Positions 17,759 through 27,727 are shown, counted from the first letter of the stretch. The stretch is DNA of 64,000 nt from Cupriavidus yeoncheonensis (GCF_905397275.1 NZ_CAJPUY010000006.1:186001-250000), one strand, 5' to 3'. Numbers and translations: made by a program. The notes: a model not told the origin generated them from the sequence alone.

Positions 17759-17929
17759 GAGGGCTGCCTGAACGTGTACGTAGAGGGATTATGCCGGCTG
17801 CAGCCGCCACGCGCTGGTCGCGGGGCGAGTTGTCCGACAGTATAAGTGGGGGTGGAGAAAAAGGCCTGTCACGTACCGGCGGAGGGTGGGCGGCCGCACC
17901 TTGGCAGGTGGCTGCCGCCCGGACGGCCT

Positions 17930-18676
17930 TCAGCGGGCCTTGCCCTGGCTGGCCACGGCTGCCAGCGAGGCGGCGATGGCTTCCTGGTCGCCCAGGTAAT
18001 AGTGGCGCAGGGGGCGCAGGTTGGCGTCCAGCTCATAGACGAGCGGGGTGCCGTTGGGGATATTGAGGCCGACGATATCGTCATCCGAGATCTGATCCAG
18101 GTATTTCACGAGGGCGCGGATGCTGTTGCCGTGGGCGGCAATGACCACTCGCTTGCCCGATTGGATGTCGGGAGCAATGGATTCGTTCCACAGCGGCAGC
18201 ACGCGGGCCACCGTGTCCTTCAGGCACTCGGTAAGCGGGATCTGTTCGCGCGGCACGCTGGCGTAGCGCGGATCGTCGTAAGAGGCACGCGGATCGGTCG
18301 GTTCCAGCGCGGGCGGCGGGGTGTCGTAGCTGCGGCGCCACACCAGCACCTGCTCGTCGCCGAACTTGGCGGCGGTTTCCGATTTGTTCAGGCCGGCCAG
18401 CGCGCCGTAGTGGCGTTCGTTCAGGCGCCACTCGTTGCGCACCGGGATCCACATCTGGTCCATTTCGTCCTGCACGTGCCACAGCGTGCGGATCGCGCGC
18501 TTGAGCACCGAGGTGTAGGCCACGTCGAAGGCGAAGCCGGCTTCCCTCAGCAGCTTGCCGGCCAGGCGGGCCTGCGCTGCGCCCGTGTCGGTCAGGTCGA
18601 CGTCGACCCAGCCGGTGAAGCGGTTTTCGAGGTTCCACGTCGATTCGCCGTGGCGGATGAGGACTAGCTTGTACAT
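17930..18676 (-). CDS. gpmA: 2,3-bisphosphoglycerate-dependent phosphoglycerate mutase
   Basis: A 248-residue glycolytic enzyme interconverting 2- and 3-phosphoglycerate. The phosphohistidine lies in [10 protein letters not shown] near the N-terminus, with [10 protein letters not shown] and [11 protein letters not shown] completing the active site. The ATG at 18676 follows GGAAG and gives the family length; extending upstream adds a 57-residue non-conserved stretch. Divergent from the rhodanese-like gene across about 190 bp. Confidence 0.96.
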   Translation of the reverse strand: MYKLVLIRHGESTWNLENRFTGWVDVDLTDTGAAQARLAGKLLREAGFAFDVAYTSVLKRAIRTLWHVQDEMDQMWIPVRNEWRLNERHYGALAGLNKSETAAKFGDEQVLVWRRSYDTPPPALEPTDPRASYDDPRYASVPREQIPLTECLKDTVARVLPLWNESIAPDIQSGKRVVIAAHGNSIRALVKYLDQISDDDIVGLNIPNGTPLVYELDANLRPLRHYYLGDQEAIAASLAAVASQGKAR

Positions 18677-18864
18677 GCTGCTGCTTCCAGAGAGTAGGTA
18701 ACCTGCGTGCGCCGGTGCCGCCGCTTCGGTCCCGCCATGTGCCAGCAAGGCGACAATGACGCGGCAATGAGGCGACAATGGCCGCTGTGGCCTGGGCGGC
18801 TGAGGCCCGGACACCAAACCGCGTATTTTATAATGCCGCCGACCCAACCCAACGGAATGCCAAC

Positions 18865-19278
18865 GTGAATTTCTTCGCCGACTATAACAACCTTGCCCTG
18901 ATCGCCCTTGCGGTGGTCTCCGGCGGACTTCTCGCGTGGCCCACGATCGCCCGCGGCACCGGCGGAAAAGCCGTCAATACGGTGGCCGCCACCCAGCTGA
19001 TCAACAAGCGCGGCGCCGTGGTGGTCGACATCCGTGATGCCGCCGAGTACGCCAAGGGTCACCTGCCGCAGGCCAAGAGCGCGCCGCTGGCCGACCTGGC
19101 CTCGCGCGCGGCCGGCCTTGCAAAGGACAAGGCTGTCCCCATCATCGTGGTATCGCAGACCGGCCAGGGCTTGGGCAAGGCTCAGGCAGCCCTCAAGGAA
19201 GCCGGGTACAGTGAGACCTACGCCCTGGAGGGCGGCCTCGCTGCCTGGCAGCAGGCCGGGCTTCCGGTCGTCAAGTAA
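18865..19278 (+). CDS. Membrane-anchored rhodanese-like protein without the catalytic cysteine
   Basis: A 137-residue protein with one N-terminal membrane helix (about 8-30) and a rhodanese fold domain ([18 protein letters not shown], then [17 protein letters not shown]). The active-site loop normally starting with Cys reads VSQTGQG, so sulfurtransferase activity is unlikely. I chose GTG at 18865 since it begins the hydrophobic N-terminus; no in-frame ATG precedes it closely. It is followed at 92 bp by grxC, the same order as E. coli yibN-grxC-secB, supporting the identification as YibN-like. Confidence 0.85.
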   Translation: MNFFADYNNLALIALAVVSGGLLAWPTIARGTGGKAVNTVAATQLINKRGAVVVDIRDAAEYAKGHLPQAKSAPLADLASRAAGLAKDKAVPIIVVSQTGQGLGKAQAALKEAGYSETYALEGGLAAWQQAGLPVVK

Positions 19279-19370
19279 GCCGCGCCAGCCTGGCCGGCCT
19301 TTCCGTCACATCGCGCCGGATCCCGCTTGCCGCGGGGCCGGCCGCAATCGAGTATCGAAGGAGATTCAGC

Positions 19371-19628
19371 ATGGCCCGCGTCGTCATGTACAGCACGGTG
19401 GTGTGCCCTTATTGCGTGATGGCCGAGCGCTTGCTCAAGGCCAAGGGCGTGGGGGCGATCGAGAAGATCCTGATCGACCGCGAACCCGGCAAACGCGAGG
19501 AAATGATGTCGCGCACCGGCCGCCGCACCGTGCCCCAGATCTATATCGACGACACCCATGTTGGCGGTTTCGACGACCTCTCCGCGCTCGATCGCCAGGG
19601 CGGCCTGACGCCGCTCCTGGCCGCCTGA
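19371..19628 (+). CDS. grxC: Glutaredoxin 3
   Basis: An 85-residue class I glutaredoxin that reduces disulfides with glutathione. The active site CPYC is at residues 12-15, the cis-proline segment reads TVPQIYID, and the GSH-binding GGFDDL follows. Strong GAAGGAG precedes the ATG. In enteric bacteria grxC is next to secB; here a group II intron of nearly 3 kb lies between them. Confidence 0.96.
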   Translation: MARVVMYSTVVCPYCVMAERLLKAKGVGAIEKILIDREPGKREEMMSRTGRRTVPQIYIDDTHVGGFDDLSALDRQGGLTPLLAA

Positions 19629-19651
19629 GCCGGCTGGCCCGAAGGCCGCCG

Positions 19652-19674
19652 CCCGGGTGATATTGGCACCCGGG
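19652..19674 (+). other. Hairpin downstream of grxC
   Basis: A perfect 8-bp inverted repeat CCCGGGTG / CACCCGGG with a 7-nt loop, 23 bp after the grxC stop and 21 bp before the intron 5' end. No T run follows directly, so it is at best a weak terminator; it may help position or stabilise the grxC transcript. Confidence 0.45.
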
Positions 19675-19682
19675 TCATGTAC

Positions 19683-19695
19683 CATATGCGTTTTC
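19683..19695 (+). other. Intron-binding sites IBS2 and IBS1 in the 5' exon
   Basis: CATATG (19683-19688, IBS2) and GTTTTC (19690-19695, IBS1) sit immediately upstream of the intron. They can pair with CATATG at 20377-20382 and GGAAAC at 20470-20475 in intron domain I; the latter lies in the loop of a perfect 7-bp hairpin (TATCCCG / CGGGATA). This supports the 5' junction. Confidence 0.7.
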
Positions 19696-20845
19696 GTGCG
19701 ACACGCACTCTCGTGTCCGGGTAGCTCCAACGTAAGGAGCATCGACCTTGTTGGGACAAGGGGAAGGCCTCGGCCTGAACCGTCCAATCCCAACCAATTA
19801 CTTGCTTAGACGAGCCTGGCCGGTAAAGCCATGGGGAGTCCGATGTGTTGTGAGAAGGCCGGCGTATTGGCTGACTTGCAGCTTGCTTTCGCTGGATGAA
19901 TGTCCAGCCATTGCCCAAGGGCGGGGACGCTCGCCTTTGGGCGAGTTTCTCTGTAAACGCCCCCTCTTCGGAGTGGGCGGGTGGATGTGCAGCGGTAGAT
20001 TTGTTGTGCAGAAGCTATATGGCATTCAAACCGGTCCGGATGGGCCGGCGCTACGCGCTGGGGCGGGGGTTTGGACTCGCAAGGGTTCGCCACCGTCAAG
20101 CGCCCGCTTGCATAGGGGCACATGAGTAAGTAAATGAGACCCGGAGCGTAAGCTCTGCGCGTTATGGTTCGATCGAACACGTCTGTGAAGGCGCTTCGAC
20201 AGAGAACCTGCTATGCGACTAGCAGTAGCCTAGGGAGACATGCGTCACTGGTAACGGTGGGGTGTGAAGCTCTCCTGACAACGTAGCCCCCGCAAGGGTG
20301 CTCAAGGACCGTGAGGTCCGTGGGCAGCAGACCGAAGTAGCATCGGTCGAGGAGCTAGGCTGGCTGGCATGGGCAACATATGTGAACTGCTGATAAACGT
20401 CGTGAATATGACGGTGCTTAAGCTACTAAGTGGCACTAACCAAAATGGTATGTGGTCGGTTATCCCGCTGGAAACTCGGGATACGTCGTCAATTGACCGC
20501 CGGCGAAGAGGCAGGCCCTAACCCAGTCGTGTAATGCGCAGGGAACGTGGTAAGCCCGTATGGCCGCCAGGGTGCAGTTCGGCTCAGGCAGGCGGACCGT
20601 AAGGAACGCTGTTGGCTGTGCGGGTATGGGAGGTTGGAGAAAGCGAATGCCGGGCTGTAATGGTTCGGATAGGGGTTGAAACATCATCCCACGCGAAAGC
20701 GGGCAGACTTCCAACTGGTCTTCTCGTCGCAAGACGGCTGACTGAACTCGCTTGTTTAATTTTTCTTCCCTTGTGGGACAACACGTCCCGCAAGGGGCAT
20801 GTTGTCTCTCGATGTTGGGGAAGATCCTCAGGATAGGAGGGCAGC

Positions 20846-22546
20846 ATGGAAGCATTGATCCGCAAGGGTGAATCTGCGCCTTCCGGCGTGCCGGAAAGAT
20901 GGGGCGACATTAACTGGCGCCGCGTCGATCGGAACGTTCGAGTAATGCAGATTCGAATTGCGAAGGCAACACAGGAAGGGGATTGGCGCAGGGTGAAAGC
21001 CTTGCAGAGGTCCCTGACCCGCTCGTGGTCCGCCAAGGCATCGGCGGTGCGGCGAGTGGCGATGAACCAAGGTGCGCGGACGGCGGGAGTCGACCGCGTG
21101 AAGTGGGAAACGCCTGAAGCTCGGTGGGAAGCCATCGGGCGGTTGAGGCGCCGGGGGTACAGGCCACTGCCATTACGGAGGGTCTACATCCCCAAGGCGA
21201 ATGGGAAGAAGCGCCCACTGGGCATTCCGACCCTGCACGACCGAGCCATGCAGGCGCTGTATCTGCTGGCGCTGGAACCGGTGTCCGAAGGGACGAGCGA
21301 TCCAAACTCTTACGGGTTCCGGATCAATCGCTCAACTCATGACGCCATGTCACAGCTATTCGTCTCCCTGTCCCGACGTATTTCGGCGTCTTGGGTATTG
21401 GAGGCGGATATCAAAGGGTGCTTTGACCATATCAGTCACGACTGGCTGGAGCGCAATGTCCCAATGGACAAAGTAATCCTTCGGAAGTGGTTGAAAGCTG
21501 GCGTGGTATTCCAGGGCCAGTTTCAGGCAACCGACGCCGGAACACCACAGGGGGGCATCATTTCCCCGACTCTGGCAAATGTGGCGCTGAACGGATTAGA
21601 GACGCAACTGACGGAGTTTCTCAAAGCGAAGTTGGGTGTCAATCGAACCCGGAAGTTGAAGGTCAATGTGGTGCGCTATGCGGACGACTTCGTGATCACC
21701 GGAAACACACCGGAGGTGTTAGAAAACGAAGTGAAACCGTGGGTGGAGCAGTTCCTCGCCATAAGGGGGCTGACGCTATCGACGGAAAAGACGCGGATCG
21801 TGAACATGGCCCAAGGCTTCGACTTTCTAGGGTGGAATTTCCGGAAGTACTCGGGGAAGCTGCTCATCAAGCCAAGCAAGAAGAACGCGCAAGCGTTCTA
21901 TCGCAAGGTCAAGGAGGTTATTGGTGCTAACAAAGGGGCCAAGCAGGAGAAGTTGATTCGACTGTTAAACCCGATGCTAAGAGGCTGGGCGCAGTATCAC
22001 TGCCCGGTGGCAGCGAAGGCGGCGTTCACCCGAATGGGGAACCTGATTTTCAGGGCTCTGTGGAGGTGGGCAAAACGGCGACATCGAGGAAAGAATTCCG
22101 AATGGGTGCGACAGAAGTACTTCGCCTCAGTCGGGGATCGGAACTGGGTATTCGGAACCACAGCAGTGAATAAGGCCGACGAACGCTACTGGATGGAGTT
22201 GTACTCGATACCGGGTACGCTGATTCAGAGGCACAAGAAGGTGCGAGCGGAATACCATCCCTTCGACCCGGCGCAAGAAATGTATGGCGAACAATTGCGT
22301 CAGGAACGCATGGCTGAACGCATGTCGTACCGAAAGCAATGGGCAAAGCTGTACGTTTCTCAGCGAGGCTTGTGCGCGGTGTGTCAAGGCGCGCTTACCG
22401 ATGAGACTGGATGGGATGACCATCACATCGAACCCCGCATTCTCGGGGGATCAGATGCTCTAGGAAATCGCGTATTACTGCACCCCGATTGTCATGTCCA
22501 AGTTCATCACTACGGCAAAATTGCGGTGAAACCGGTGTTTGAATAA
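20846..22546 (+). CDS. ltrA: Group II intron reverse transcriptase/maturase with HNH endonuclease domain
   Basis: A 566-residue intron-encoded protein that assists splicing and copies intron RNA into target DNA. RT motifs include [39 protein letters not shown] and the active-site YADD (278-281). The X/maturase domain follows ([12 protein letters not shown]), then a C-terminal HNH region with C510/C513, HHIEP (526-530) and HPDCH (546-550). All motifs are intact, so the intron may be mobile. The ATG at 20846 follows AGGAGGG. Codon use is less GC-biased than in the neighbours, consistent with horizontal acquisition. Confidence 0.96.
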   Translation: MEALIRKGESAPSGVPERWGDINWRRVDRNVRVMQIRIAKATQEGDWRRVKALQRSLTRSWSAKASAVRRVAMNQGARTAGVDRVKWETPEARWEAIGRLRRRGYRPLPLRRVYIPKANGKKRPLGIPTLHDRAMQALYLLALEPVSEGTSDPNSYGFRINRSTHDAMSQLFVSLSRRISASWVLEADIKGCFDHISHDWLERNVPMDKVILRKWLKAGVVFQGQFQATDAGTPQGGIISPTLANVALNGLETQLTEFLKAKLGVNRTRKLKVNVVRYADDFVITGNTPEVLENEVKPWVEQFLAIRGLTLSTEKTRIVNMAQGFDFLGWNFRKYSGKLLIKPSKKNAQAFYRKVKEVIGANKGAKQEKLIRLLNPMLRGWAQYHCPVAAKAAFTRMGNLIFRALWRWAKRRHRGKNSEWVRQKYFASVGDRNWVFGTTAVNKADERYWMELYSIPGTLIQRHKKVRAEYHPFDPAQEMYGEQLRQERMAERMSYRKQWAKLYVSQRGLCAVCQGALTDETGWDDHHIEPRILGGSDALGNRVLLHPDCHVQVHHYGKIAVKPVFE

Positions 22547-22569
22547 GTTCAATCGCTTTGTAAGGGCTT

Positions 22570-22603
22570 GAGCCGTATGCGGGGAAACTCGCACGTACGG
22601 TTC
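22570..22603 (+). ncRNA. Group II intron domain V
   Basis: The 34-nt hairpin contains the catalytic AGC triad near its 5' end (gAGCcg), a GAAA-type terminal loop region and a near-perfect stem closing on GGTTC. It is the most conserved part of the intron ribozyme and lies 24 nt after the maturase stop. Confidence 0.88.
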
Positions 22604-22709
22604 TTAGGGGGGAGTGTTGCCAGCAATGGTATACTCCTACCCTCCCAACCGGGCGCAGGCTCGTGCCGCCACCGGCCGCCACGCCCAACGCCCATCCCGG
22701 AAGCCTTTC

Positions 22710-23228
22710 ATGAGCGACCAGCAAAACACCCAGCAGGAAGACCAACCCTTCTTCAACATCCAGCGCGTGTACCTCAAGGACATGTCGCTCGAGCAGCCCA
22801 ATTCGCCGGGCATCTTCCTGGAATCGGAGGCGCCGTCGGTCGAAGTGCAGGTCAACGTGGCCGCTTCGCAGCTGCAGGAAGGCATCTTCGAAGTGGTGGT
22901 GACGGGCACCGTGACGACCAAGGTCCAGGAAAAGGTCGCCTTCCTCGTGGAAGCGCACCAGGCGGGCATCTTCGACATCCGCAACGTGCCGGTCGAGCAG
23001 CTTGATCCGCTGCTGGGCATTGCCTGTCCGACCATCCTGTATCCGTACCTGCGCGGCAATATCGCCGACGTGATCACGCGCGCCGGCTTCCAGGCCATCC
23101 ACCTGTCGGAAATCAACTTCCAGGCCCTGTACGAGCAGCGCCTGCAGGCCGCCATGGAAGAAGCCCAGGCCGCCGGCGGCGGCAACAGCGGCATCGTGAT
23201 GCCCGACGGCAGCCAGGCTCGCCACTGA
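22710..23228 (+). CDS. secB: Protein-export chaperone SecB
   Basis: A 172-residue cytosolic chaperone that keeps secretory precursors unfolded and delivers them to SecA; active as a tetramer. The conserved core [18 protein letters not shown] and the [22 protein letters not shown] segment are present, with a short Gly-rich tail. The start at 22710 gives the MSDQQN N-terminus; upstream in-frame sequence runs into intron domain VI. Only about 70 bp separate it from the intron, so it depends either on transcription through the intron or on a promoter within it. Confidence 0.96.
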   Translation: MSDQQNTQQEDQPFFNIQRVYLKDMSLEQPNSPGIFLESEAPSVEVQVNVAASQLQEGIFEVVVTGTVTTKVQEKVAFLVEAHQAGIFDIRNVPVEQLDPLLGIACPTILYPYLRGNIADVITRAGFQAIHLSEINFQALYEQRLQAAMEEAQAAGGGNSGIVMPDGSQARH

Positions 23229-23253
23229 TCCGGCAGTCCCGCACTGCCTGACG

Positions 23254-23276
23254 AAACGGGGCTGCGGCCCCGTTTT
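23254..23276 (+). terminator. Terminator-like hairpin after secB
   Basis: Stem AAACGGGGC (23254-23262) with GCCCCGTTT (23267-23275), loop TGCG, followed by only one further T and then GCC, so it may be partial. gpsA starts 63 bp downstream. Confidence 0.6.
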
Positions 23277-23338
23277 GCCTTTCCGGGGCACGCGCACCGG
23301 ATTACCATCGATTGCGCCGATCCACCGTTCGAGCCGCC

Positions 23339-24355
23339 ATGAAACTGACCTTCCTCGGTGCGGGTGCCTGGGGCACCGCACTCGCCAGCCATGCTGCCGC
23401 CAACCATGACGTGATCCTGTGGGGGCGCGATCCCGCCCAGCTTGCCGTGATCGGGGCAAGCGGCAGCAACGAGGCCTATCTGCCGGGCGTACGGTTGTCG
23501 GAGCGGCTGCGTGTGGACGCCGATTTCGAGAAAGCGGTCGCTCATGCCGCCGACGATCCTGAGGGCCTCGTGGTGGTGGCCACGCCGGTGTCGGGCCTGC
23601 GCGAGATGACCCGCAGGCTTGCCACGCGAGGCGAAGGCCATGTCCGCATGCTGTGGCTGTGCAAGGGCTTCGAGGCCGGCACGCACGCGCTGCCGCACCA
23701 GATGGTGCGCGAGGAGCTCGATGCCGCCGGCCGCACCAGCGGATTCGACTACGGCGTGCTGACCGGCCCGAGCTTTGCCCGCGAAGTGGCACTGGGTTTG
23801 CCTTGTGCGCTGACGGTGGCCGCCAGCGTGCCCGCGCTGGCCGACTGTGCGCAGGCGGCCTTCCACCACCACGCCATGCGCATCTACGGCAGCGACGACC
23901 TGACCGGCGTCGAGGTCGGCGGTGCCGTGAAGAACGTGCTGGCGATCGCCACCGGCGCCAGCGATGGCCTGGGCCTGGGCCTGAACGCGCGCGCCGCGCT
24001 GGTCACGCGCGGCCTGGCCGAAATGACGCGGCTCGGCCTGGCGCTGGGCGGCCGCGTGGAAACGTTCATGGGCCTGGCCGGCGTGGGCGATCTGATCCTG
24101 ACCGCCACCGGCGACCTGTCGCGCAACCGCAAGGTCGGCCAGCAACTCGCGGCCGGGCAAAGCCTGGAGCAGGTCCTGGCGGGCCTCGGCCACGTCGCCG
24201 AAGGCGTGCGTTGCGCGCAGGCCGTGGCCGCGCTGGCCGCAGCCCACAAGGTCGAGATGCCGATTACGCGCGCCGTGTGCGCGGTGCTGTTCGAAGGCCT
24301 GGGCGCCGCCGATGCCGTCGCGCAGCTGCTGCAGCGCGATGCGCGCGACGAATAG
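23339..24355 (+). CDS. gpsA: Glycerol-3-phosphate dehydrogenase [NAD(P)+]
   Basis: A 338-residue cytoplasmic enzyme reducing dihydroxyacetone phosphate to sn-glycerol-3-phosphate for phospholipid synthesis. It has the Rossmann motif [16 protein letters not shown] at the N-terminus, [17 protein letters not shown], the catalytic lysine in [13 protein letters not shown], and [22 protein letters not shown]. Start 23339 begins the conserved MKLTFLGAG. secB-gpsA linkage is common in proteobacteria. Confidence 0.96.
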   Translation: MKLTFLGAGAWGTALASHAAANHDVILWGRDPAQLAVIGASGSNEAYLPGVRLSERLRVDADFEKAVAHAADDPEGLVVVATPVSGLREMTRRLATRGEGHVRMLWLCKGFEAGTHALPHQMVREELDAAGRTSGFDYGVLTGPSFAREVALGLPCALTVAASVPALADCAQAAFHHHAMRIYGSDDLTGVEVGGAVKNVLAIATGASDGLGLGLNARAALVTRGLAEMTRLGLALGGRVETFMGLAGVGDLILTATGDLSRNRKVGQQLAAGQSLEQVLAGLGHVAEGVRCAQAVAALAAAHKVEMPITRAVCAVLFEGLGAADAVAQLLQRDARDE

Positions 24356-24385
24356 CCTCATTCCTGTCCCCGAACCGGTTTTCGC

Positions 24386-25363
24386 ATGACTTCCCGTCGC
24401 CACGCGCTGATCGCGCTTGCCTGCGCCTGCGCCGCCGGCGCTGTTTCCCCGGCCTGGGCCGACACCTGGCCGTCGCGGCCGCTGCGCATGGTAGTGCCGT
24501 TCCCGGCAGGATCATCGCCGGACCTGATCGCGCGCATCCTCACGGAAAAACTGGCGGCGACGCTGGGCCAGCCGGTGGTGGTGGAAAACCGCCCCGGCGC
24601 CGGCGGCAATATCGGCACCGGCATGGTGGCGAAGGCGGCGCCCGATGGCTACACGCTGCTGTTCACGATCAACGGGCCGCTGGTCACGGCGCCATCGTTG
24701 TCGCGCAACCTCAGCTATGACCCGTTCCGCCAGCTTGCCCCGGTCACGCTGGTGGCGACGTCGCCCAATGTGCTGGTGGTCGATGCAAGGCTGCCCGTGC
24801 ATGACGTGCGCGAATTCGTGGCGCTGGCGAAATCAAGAGCCGGCGCGCTGAACTATGGCTCGGTCGGCAACGGCAGCGCCGCGCACCTGGCCATGGAGCA
24901 GCTCAAGGCCATGGCCGGTATCGACCTGCAGCACGTGCCGTATCCGGGCTTCCCGCAGGTCACCACCGCCATGGTGGGCGGGCAGATCCAGGCGGGTTTC
25001 ATGGTGCCTGCGATTGCGATGCCGCTCGTCAATGCGGGCAAGCTGCGCATCCTGGCAGTCACCACTACCGGCCGCACGGCGGTGCTGCCCTCCGTGCCGA
25101 CCGTCGCTGAATCGGGCTATCCCGGTTTCGAAGCGATTTCGTGGCAGGCGGTGCTGGCGCCCGCGGGCACGCCGCCCGCGATCATCGACCGGCTTTATCG
25201 CGAGCTGGTCGCTATCATCGGCAGCGCCGACGTGCGCGAGAAGATGCGCGCGCAATATTTCGTGCCGGCGGGTACGGCGCCGGCATCGCTGCGCCAGACC
25301 ATGGCGAGCGAGAAGGTGCGGTGGGACAAGGTGATCCGCGCCGCGGGCGTGCAGCCCGAATAA
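24386..25363 (+). CDS. Tripartite tricarboxylate transporter substrate-binding protein (Bug family)
   Basis: A 325-residue periplasmic binding protein of the Bug/TctC family, strongly expanded in Bordetella and Cupriavidus. A signal peptide (about 1-25, ending PAWA) precedes the typical WPSRPLRMVVPFPAGSSPDLIARIL, VVVENRPGAGGNIG and VPYPGFPQVTTAMVGGQIQ. No membrane components (TctA/TctB) lie nearby, so it is an orphan binding protein and its ligand, likely a carboxylate, is not predictable. It follows gpsA by 30 bp. Confidence 0.92.
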   Translation: MTSRRHALIALACACAAGAVSPAWADTWPSRPLRMVVPFPAGSSPDLIARILTEKLAATLGQPVVVENRPGAGGNIGTGMVAKAAPDGYTLLFTINGPLVTAPSLSRNLSYDPFRQLAPVTLVATSPNVLVVDARLPVHDVREFVALAKSRAGALNYGSVGNGSAAHLAMEQLKAMAGIDLQHVPYPGFPQVTTAMVGGQIQAGFMVPAIAMPLVNAGKLRILAVTTTGRTAVLPSVPTVAESGYPGFEAISWQAVLAPAGTPPAIIDRLYRELVAIIGSADVREKMRAQYFVPAGTAPASLRQTMASEKVRWDKVIRAAGVQPE

Positions 25364-25383
25364 GGGCGCGCTGACGGTCGCGC

Positions 25384-25854
25384 TCAGGCGCCGCCGGCAA
25401 AGCCGTTCTGGCGCCAGGCTTCGAAGACGACCACTGCCACCGTGTTCGACAGGTTCAGGCTGCGGTTGTTGGGCCGCATCGGCAGGCGGATGCGCTGCGA
25501 TGCCGGAAACCATTCGCGCCGTTCCGGCGCGAGCCCGCGGGTCTCGGAGCCGAACACGAACCAGTCGCCGGCCCGGAAGCTGACCTGCCCGAACGGCGTG
25601 GAGCCATGCGTGGTGAGCGCGAACATGCGCGTCGGGTCGGGCTGTTCGCTGGCCATCAGCGCGTCCCAGTTCTCGTGCACGCGCATGCTGGCGTACTCGT
25701 GGTAGTCGAGTCCCGCGCGCCGCATGCGGGCATCTTCCAGTGGAAACCCCAGAGGCTTCACCAGGTGCAATTGCGCACCGGTGTTGGCGCACAGGCGGAT
25801 CACATTGCCGGTGTTGGGCGGGATCTCCGGTTCGACCAGGACGACATGGAACAT
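25384..25854 (-). CDS. trmL: tRNA (cytidine(34)-2'-O)-methyltransferase
   Basis: A 156-residue SPOUT-class enzyme that 2'-O-methylates the wobble nucleotide of leucine tRNAs. Signature segments: VLVEPEIPPNTGNVIRLCAN at the N-terminus, FGSETRGLAPE, and the knot-forming RIRLPMRPNNRSLNLSNTVAVVVFE. Length is standard. Convergent with the Bug-family gene; comF lies upstream on the same strand. Confidence 0.94.
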   Translation of the reverse strand: MFHVVLVEPEIPPNTGNVIRLCANTGAQLHLVKPLGFPLEDARMRRAGLDYHEYASMRVHENWDALMASEQPDPTRMFALTTHGSTPFGQVSFRAGDWFVFGSETRGLAPERREWFPASQRIRLPMRPNNRSLNLSNTVAVVVFEAWRQNGFAGGA

Positions 25855-25966
25855 GGGGGGATTTCCTTGGCAGGGCGGGGCAGCAAGTCCCCGGCATCGA
25901 AAACGGTGCGCAGCTTACCGCGCGACTGCGGCGCTGTCATCCGCTCAGTGTCCGCTCAGTGTCCGC

Positions 25967-26656
25967 TCACGGCGTGCGCAGCGCGACGATCACGCTGACC
26001 CGCGCCGCGCCGTGCGCTTTCAGCGTGCGGGCCGCTTCGTCCAGCGTCGCGCCCGTGGTCATCACATCATCGACCAGGCCGATGTGCCTGCCCGCGAGCG
26101 GCTGCTGGCCGGCCACACGGAACGCGCCGCGCACGTTCATTTGCCGATGCGCCAGGTCCAGCAGGTGCTGGGTAGCGATATCGCGCGACCGCTCAAGCAG
26201 TACGGGGTCGCCGGGCACGCCCAGGCGGCGCGCGAGCGGCCGGGCGATCTCCCAGGCCTGGTTGAAGCCGCGATCGGCCAGCCGTTGCGGCGACAGCGGA
26301 ATCGGCGCGAGCAGGTCCGGCAGCGGCGCGCCGCTGCGCAACCCACCCTGCATCCGGTCCGCCAGCGCGGTCGCGAGCCAGCTGGCCAGCGGCAGCACCT
26401 TGCCGTACTTGAGGGCCAGCACCAGCGAGTCTTGAGGAAAAGCGTAGTCGCCCAGCGTGACCGCCTGGTCGAAGCCGGGGCGGTGCCGGGCGCAGGCCGG
26501 ACACGGCTGGCCGGGCGCGCGGCCCATTGCGCAGACCGGGCAGCGCGACACCGGGTAGAGCAGGTCGGCGACGCAGTCACCGCAGACCACTTCGTCCTGC
26601 ACGACGCCGCAGAGCGCGCAGGCGCACGGCAACAGTGCACGCGCCAGCCTGCGCAC
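25967..26656 (-). CDS. comF: ComF-family phosphoribosyltransferase-like protein
   Basis: About 229 residues. An N-terminal zinc-finger-like region holds several Cys pairs (CACALC, CGDC, CPVC, CPAC), followed by a type I phosphoribosyltransferase domain with PIPLSPQRLADRGFNQA and the PRPP loop LVDDVMTTGAT. ComF proteins are linked to DNA uptake in competent bacteria; elsewhere the role is unsettled. There is no in-frame ATG near the domain; the GTG at 26656 is my best guess, so the 5' end is uncertain. Divergent from the methyltransferase gene. Confidence 0.85.
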   Translation of the reverse strand: MRRLARALLPCACALCGVVQDEVVCGDCVADLLYPVSRCPVCAMGRAPGQPCPACARHRPGFDQAVTLGDYAFPQDSLVLALKYGKVLPLASWLATALADRMQGGLRSGAPLPDLLAPIPLSPQRLADRGFNQAWEIARPLARRLGVPGDPVLLERSRDIATQHLLDLAHRQMNVRGAFRVAGQQPLAGRHIGLVDDVMTTGATLDEAARTLKAHGAARVSVIVALRTP

Positions 26657-26779
26657 GTGCCCGGCGGCTTTCGCGGCGCGCGCGTATACTTGCCGTCCGG
26701 CCGCCCGCCAAGGCGCGCGGCTGCCATGCGCGGTGTGTGTTGCCGCGGCTTTCCCGTCTTCCTGTTGCCTGGTTTTCCC

Positions 26780-27727
26780 GTGTCCCTGCATGCCGCCGAC
26801 TCTCCTGATGCCTTCCTGCCGCCCACGCGGCTGACCCGGCTGGCCTTCGACCGGCGCAGCGCCGCGTTCGGCCAGCTCGACTTCCTGCTCGGCGAAATCG
26901 GCCGCCGCATGCAGGAACGCATGGAAGTCGTGCGCCTGTCGCCGCAGCGCGCGCTGGATCTTGGCTGCGGGCATGGGCAGGGCCTGGCGGGCCTGCGCGC
27001 GCGCTTTCCCGATGCGCAGATCGCCGGCCTCGACATCTCCGGCGCGATGCTCGCCGAGGCGGGGCAACGCGATCCGCAGCGGCGGCCCGGATGGGTCGGG
27101 CGCCTGCTCGGCAAGCGCCCGCTGTTCGATCTGGTCCAGGGCGATCTTGCCACATTGCCCTTTGCGCCCGGCAGCTTCGACCTGCTGTGGTCCAACCTGG
27201 CGCTGCACTGGCATCCCGAGCCGCACCGCGTGTTCCCCGAATGGCATCGTGTGACACAGAACGACGGCCTGGTGATGTTCTCGCTGTTCGGGCCCGATAC
27301 GCTGCGCGAACTGCGCGCGGCCTTCGCCGAAGTCGATTCCGCACCCCATACGTTGCGCTTTGTCGACATGCACGACATTGGCGACATGCTGGTCCACAGC
27401 GGCTGGTCGACGCCGGTGATGGACATGGAAACGCTGACCGTGACCTACGAATCGCCCGAGACGCTGCTGCGCGAGGTGCAGGCCTTCGGTGGCTTGCGTG
27501 CGCACCCGGACGCGCGCCATGCCGGCCTGCATGGCCGGCGCTGGCACGAGGCGGTGTGCGCGGCACTGGCGCGCCGGCGCAACGCCGACGGCGTGATCCC
27601 GCTGAGCTTCGAGATCGTCTACGGCCACGCATGGAAACTGGCCCCGCGCGGTGCGCAGCAACTGGATGACCAGGGCCATGCCGTCGTGCCGCTGGACAAG
27701 ATCGGCAGGGCAAGACCGCGCCGCTGA
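26780..27727 (+). CDS. BioC-like SAM-dependent methyltransferase
   Basis: About 315 residues. A class I methyltransferase fold with ALDLGCGHGQGLAGL (SAM motif I), GLDISGAML and FDLLWSNLALHWHPEP, resembling malonyl-ACP O-methyltransferase BioC and the related mitochondrial NDUFAF5 family. No biotin genes are nearby, so BioC function is not proven. The GTG at 26780 gives a start near the conserved domain; an ATG at 26726 would add 18 residues of low-complexity sequence. Neither has a strong ribosome-binding site. Confidence 0.82.
   Translation: MSLHAADSPDAFLPPTRLTRLAFDRRSAAFGQLDFLLGEIGRRMQERMEVVRLSPQRALDLGCGHGQGLAGLRARFPDAQIAGLDISGAMLAEAGQRDPQRRPGWVGRLLGKRPLFDLVQGDLATLPFAPGSFDLLWSNLALHWHPEPHRVFPEWHRVTQNDGLVMFSLFGPDTLRELRAAFAEVDSAPHTLRFVDMHDIGDMLVHSGWSTPVMDMETLTVTYESPETLLREVQAFGGLRAHPDARHAGLHGRRWHEAVCAALARRRNADGVIPLSFEIVYGHAWKLAPRGAQQLDDQGHAVVPLDKIGRARPRR

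Larger units (their letters stand above)
19696..22640 (+). mobile_element. Group II intron, chloroplast-like (CL/IIB) type, with ORF in domain IV
   Basis: About 2.9 kb. The 5' end is GTGCGAC, matching the group II GUGYG start. About 1150 nt of structured RNA precede the reverse transcriptase gene, and a 34-nt domain V (22570-22603, starting GAGCCGTATGCGG) plus a domain VI hairpin follow it. EBS1 and EBS2 candidates pair with the flanking exon. The 3' junction is placed after CTCCTAC (22640, an AY end about 7 nt from a candidate branch-point A), uncertain by about 10 nt. Oriented with grxC and secB, so splicing would rejoin their transcript. Confidence 0.88.

Noticed and set aside
19629..20845. 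Small genes within the 1.2 kb before the intron maturase
   Set aside because: The open frames are short, lack ribosome-binding sites and lie inside the folded intron RNA (domains I to IV).
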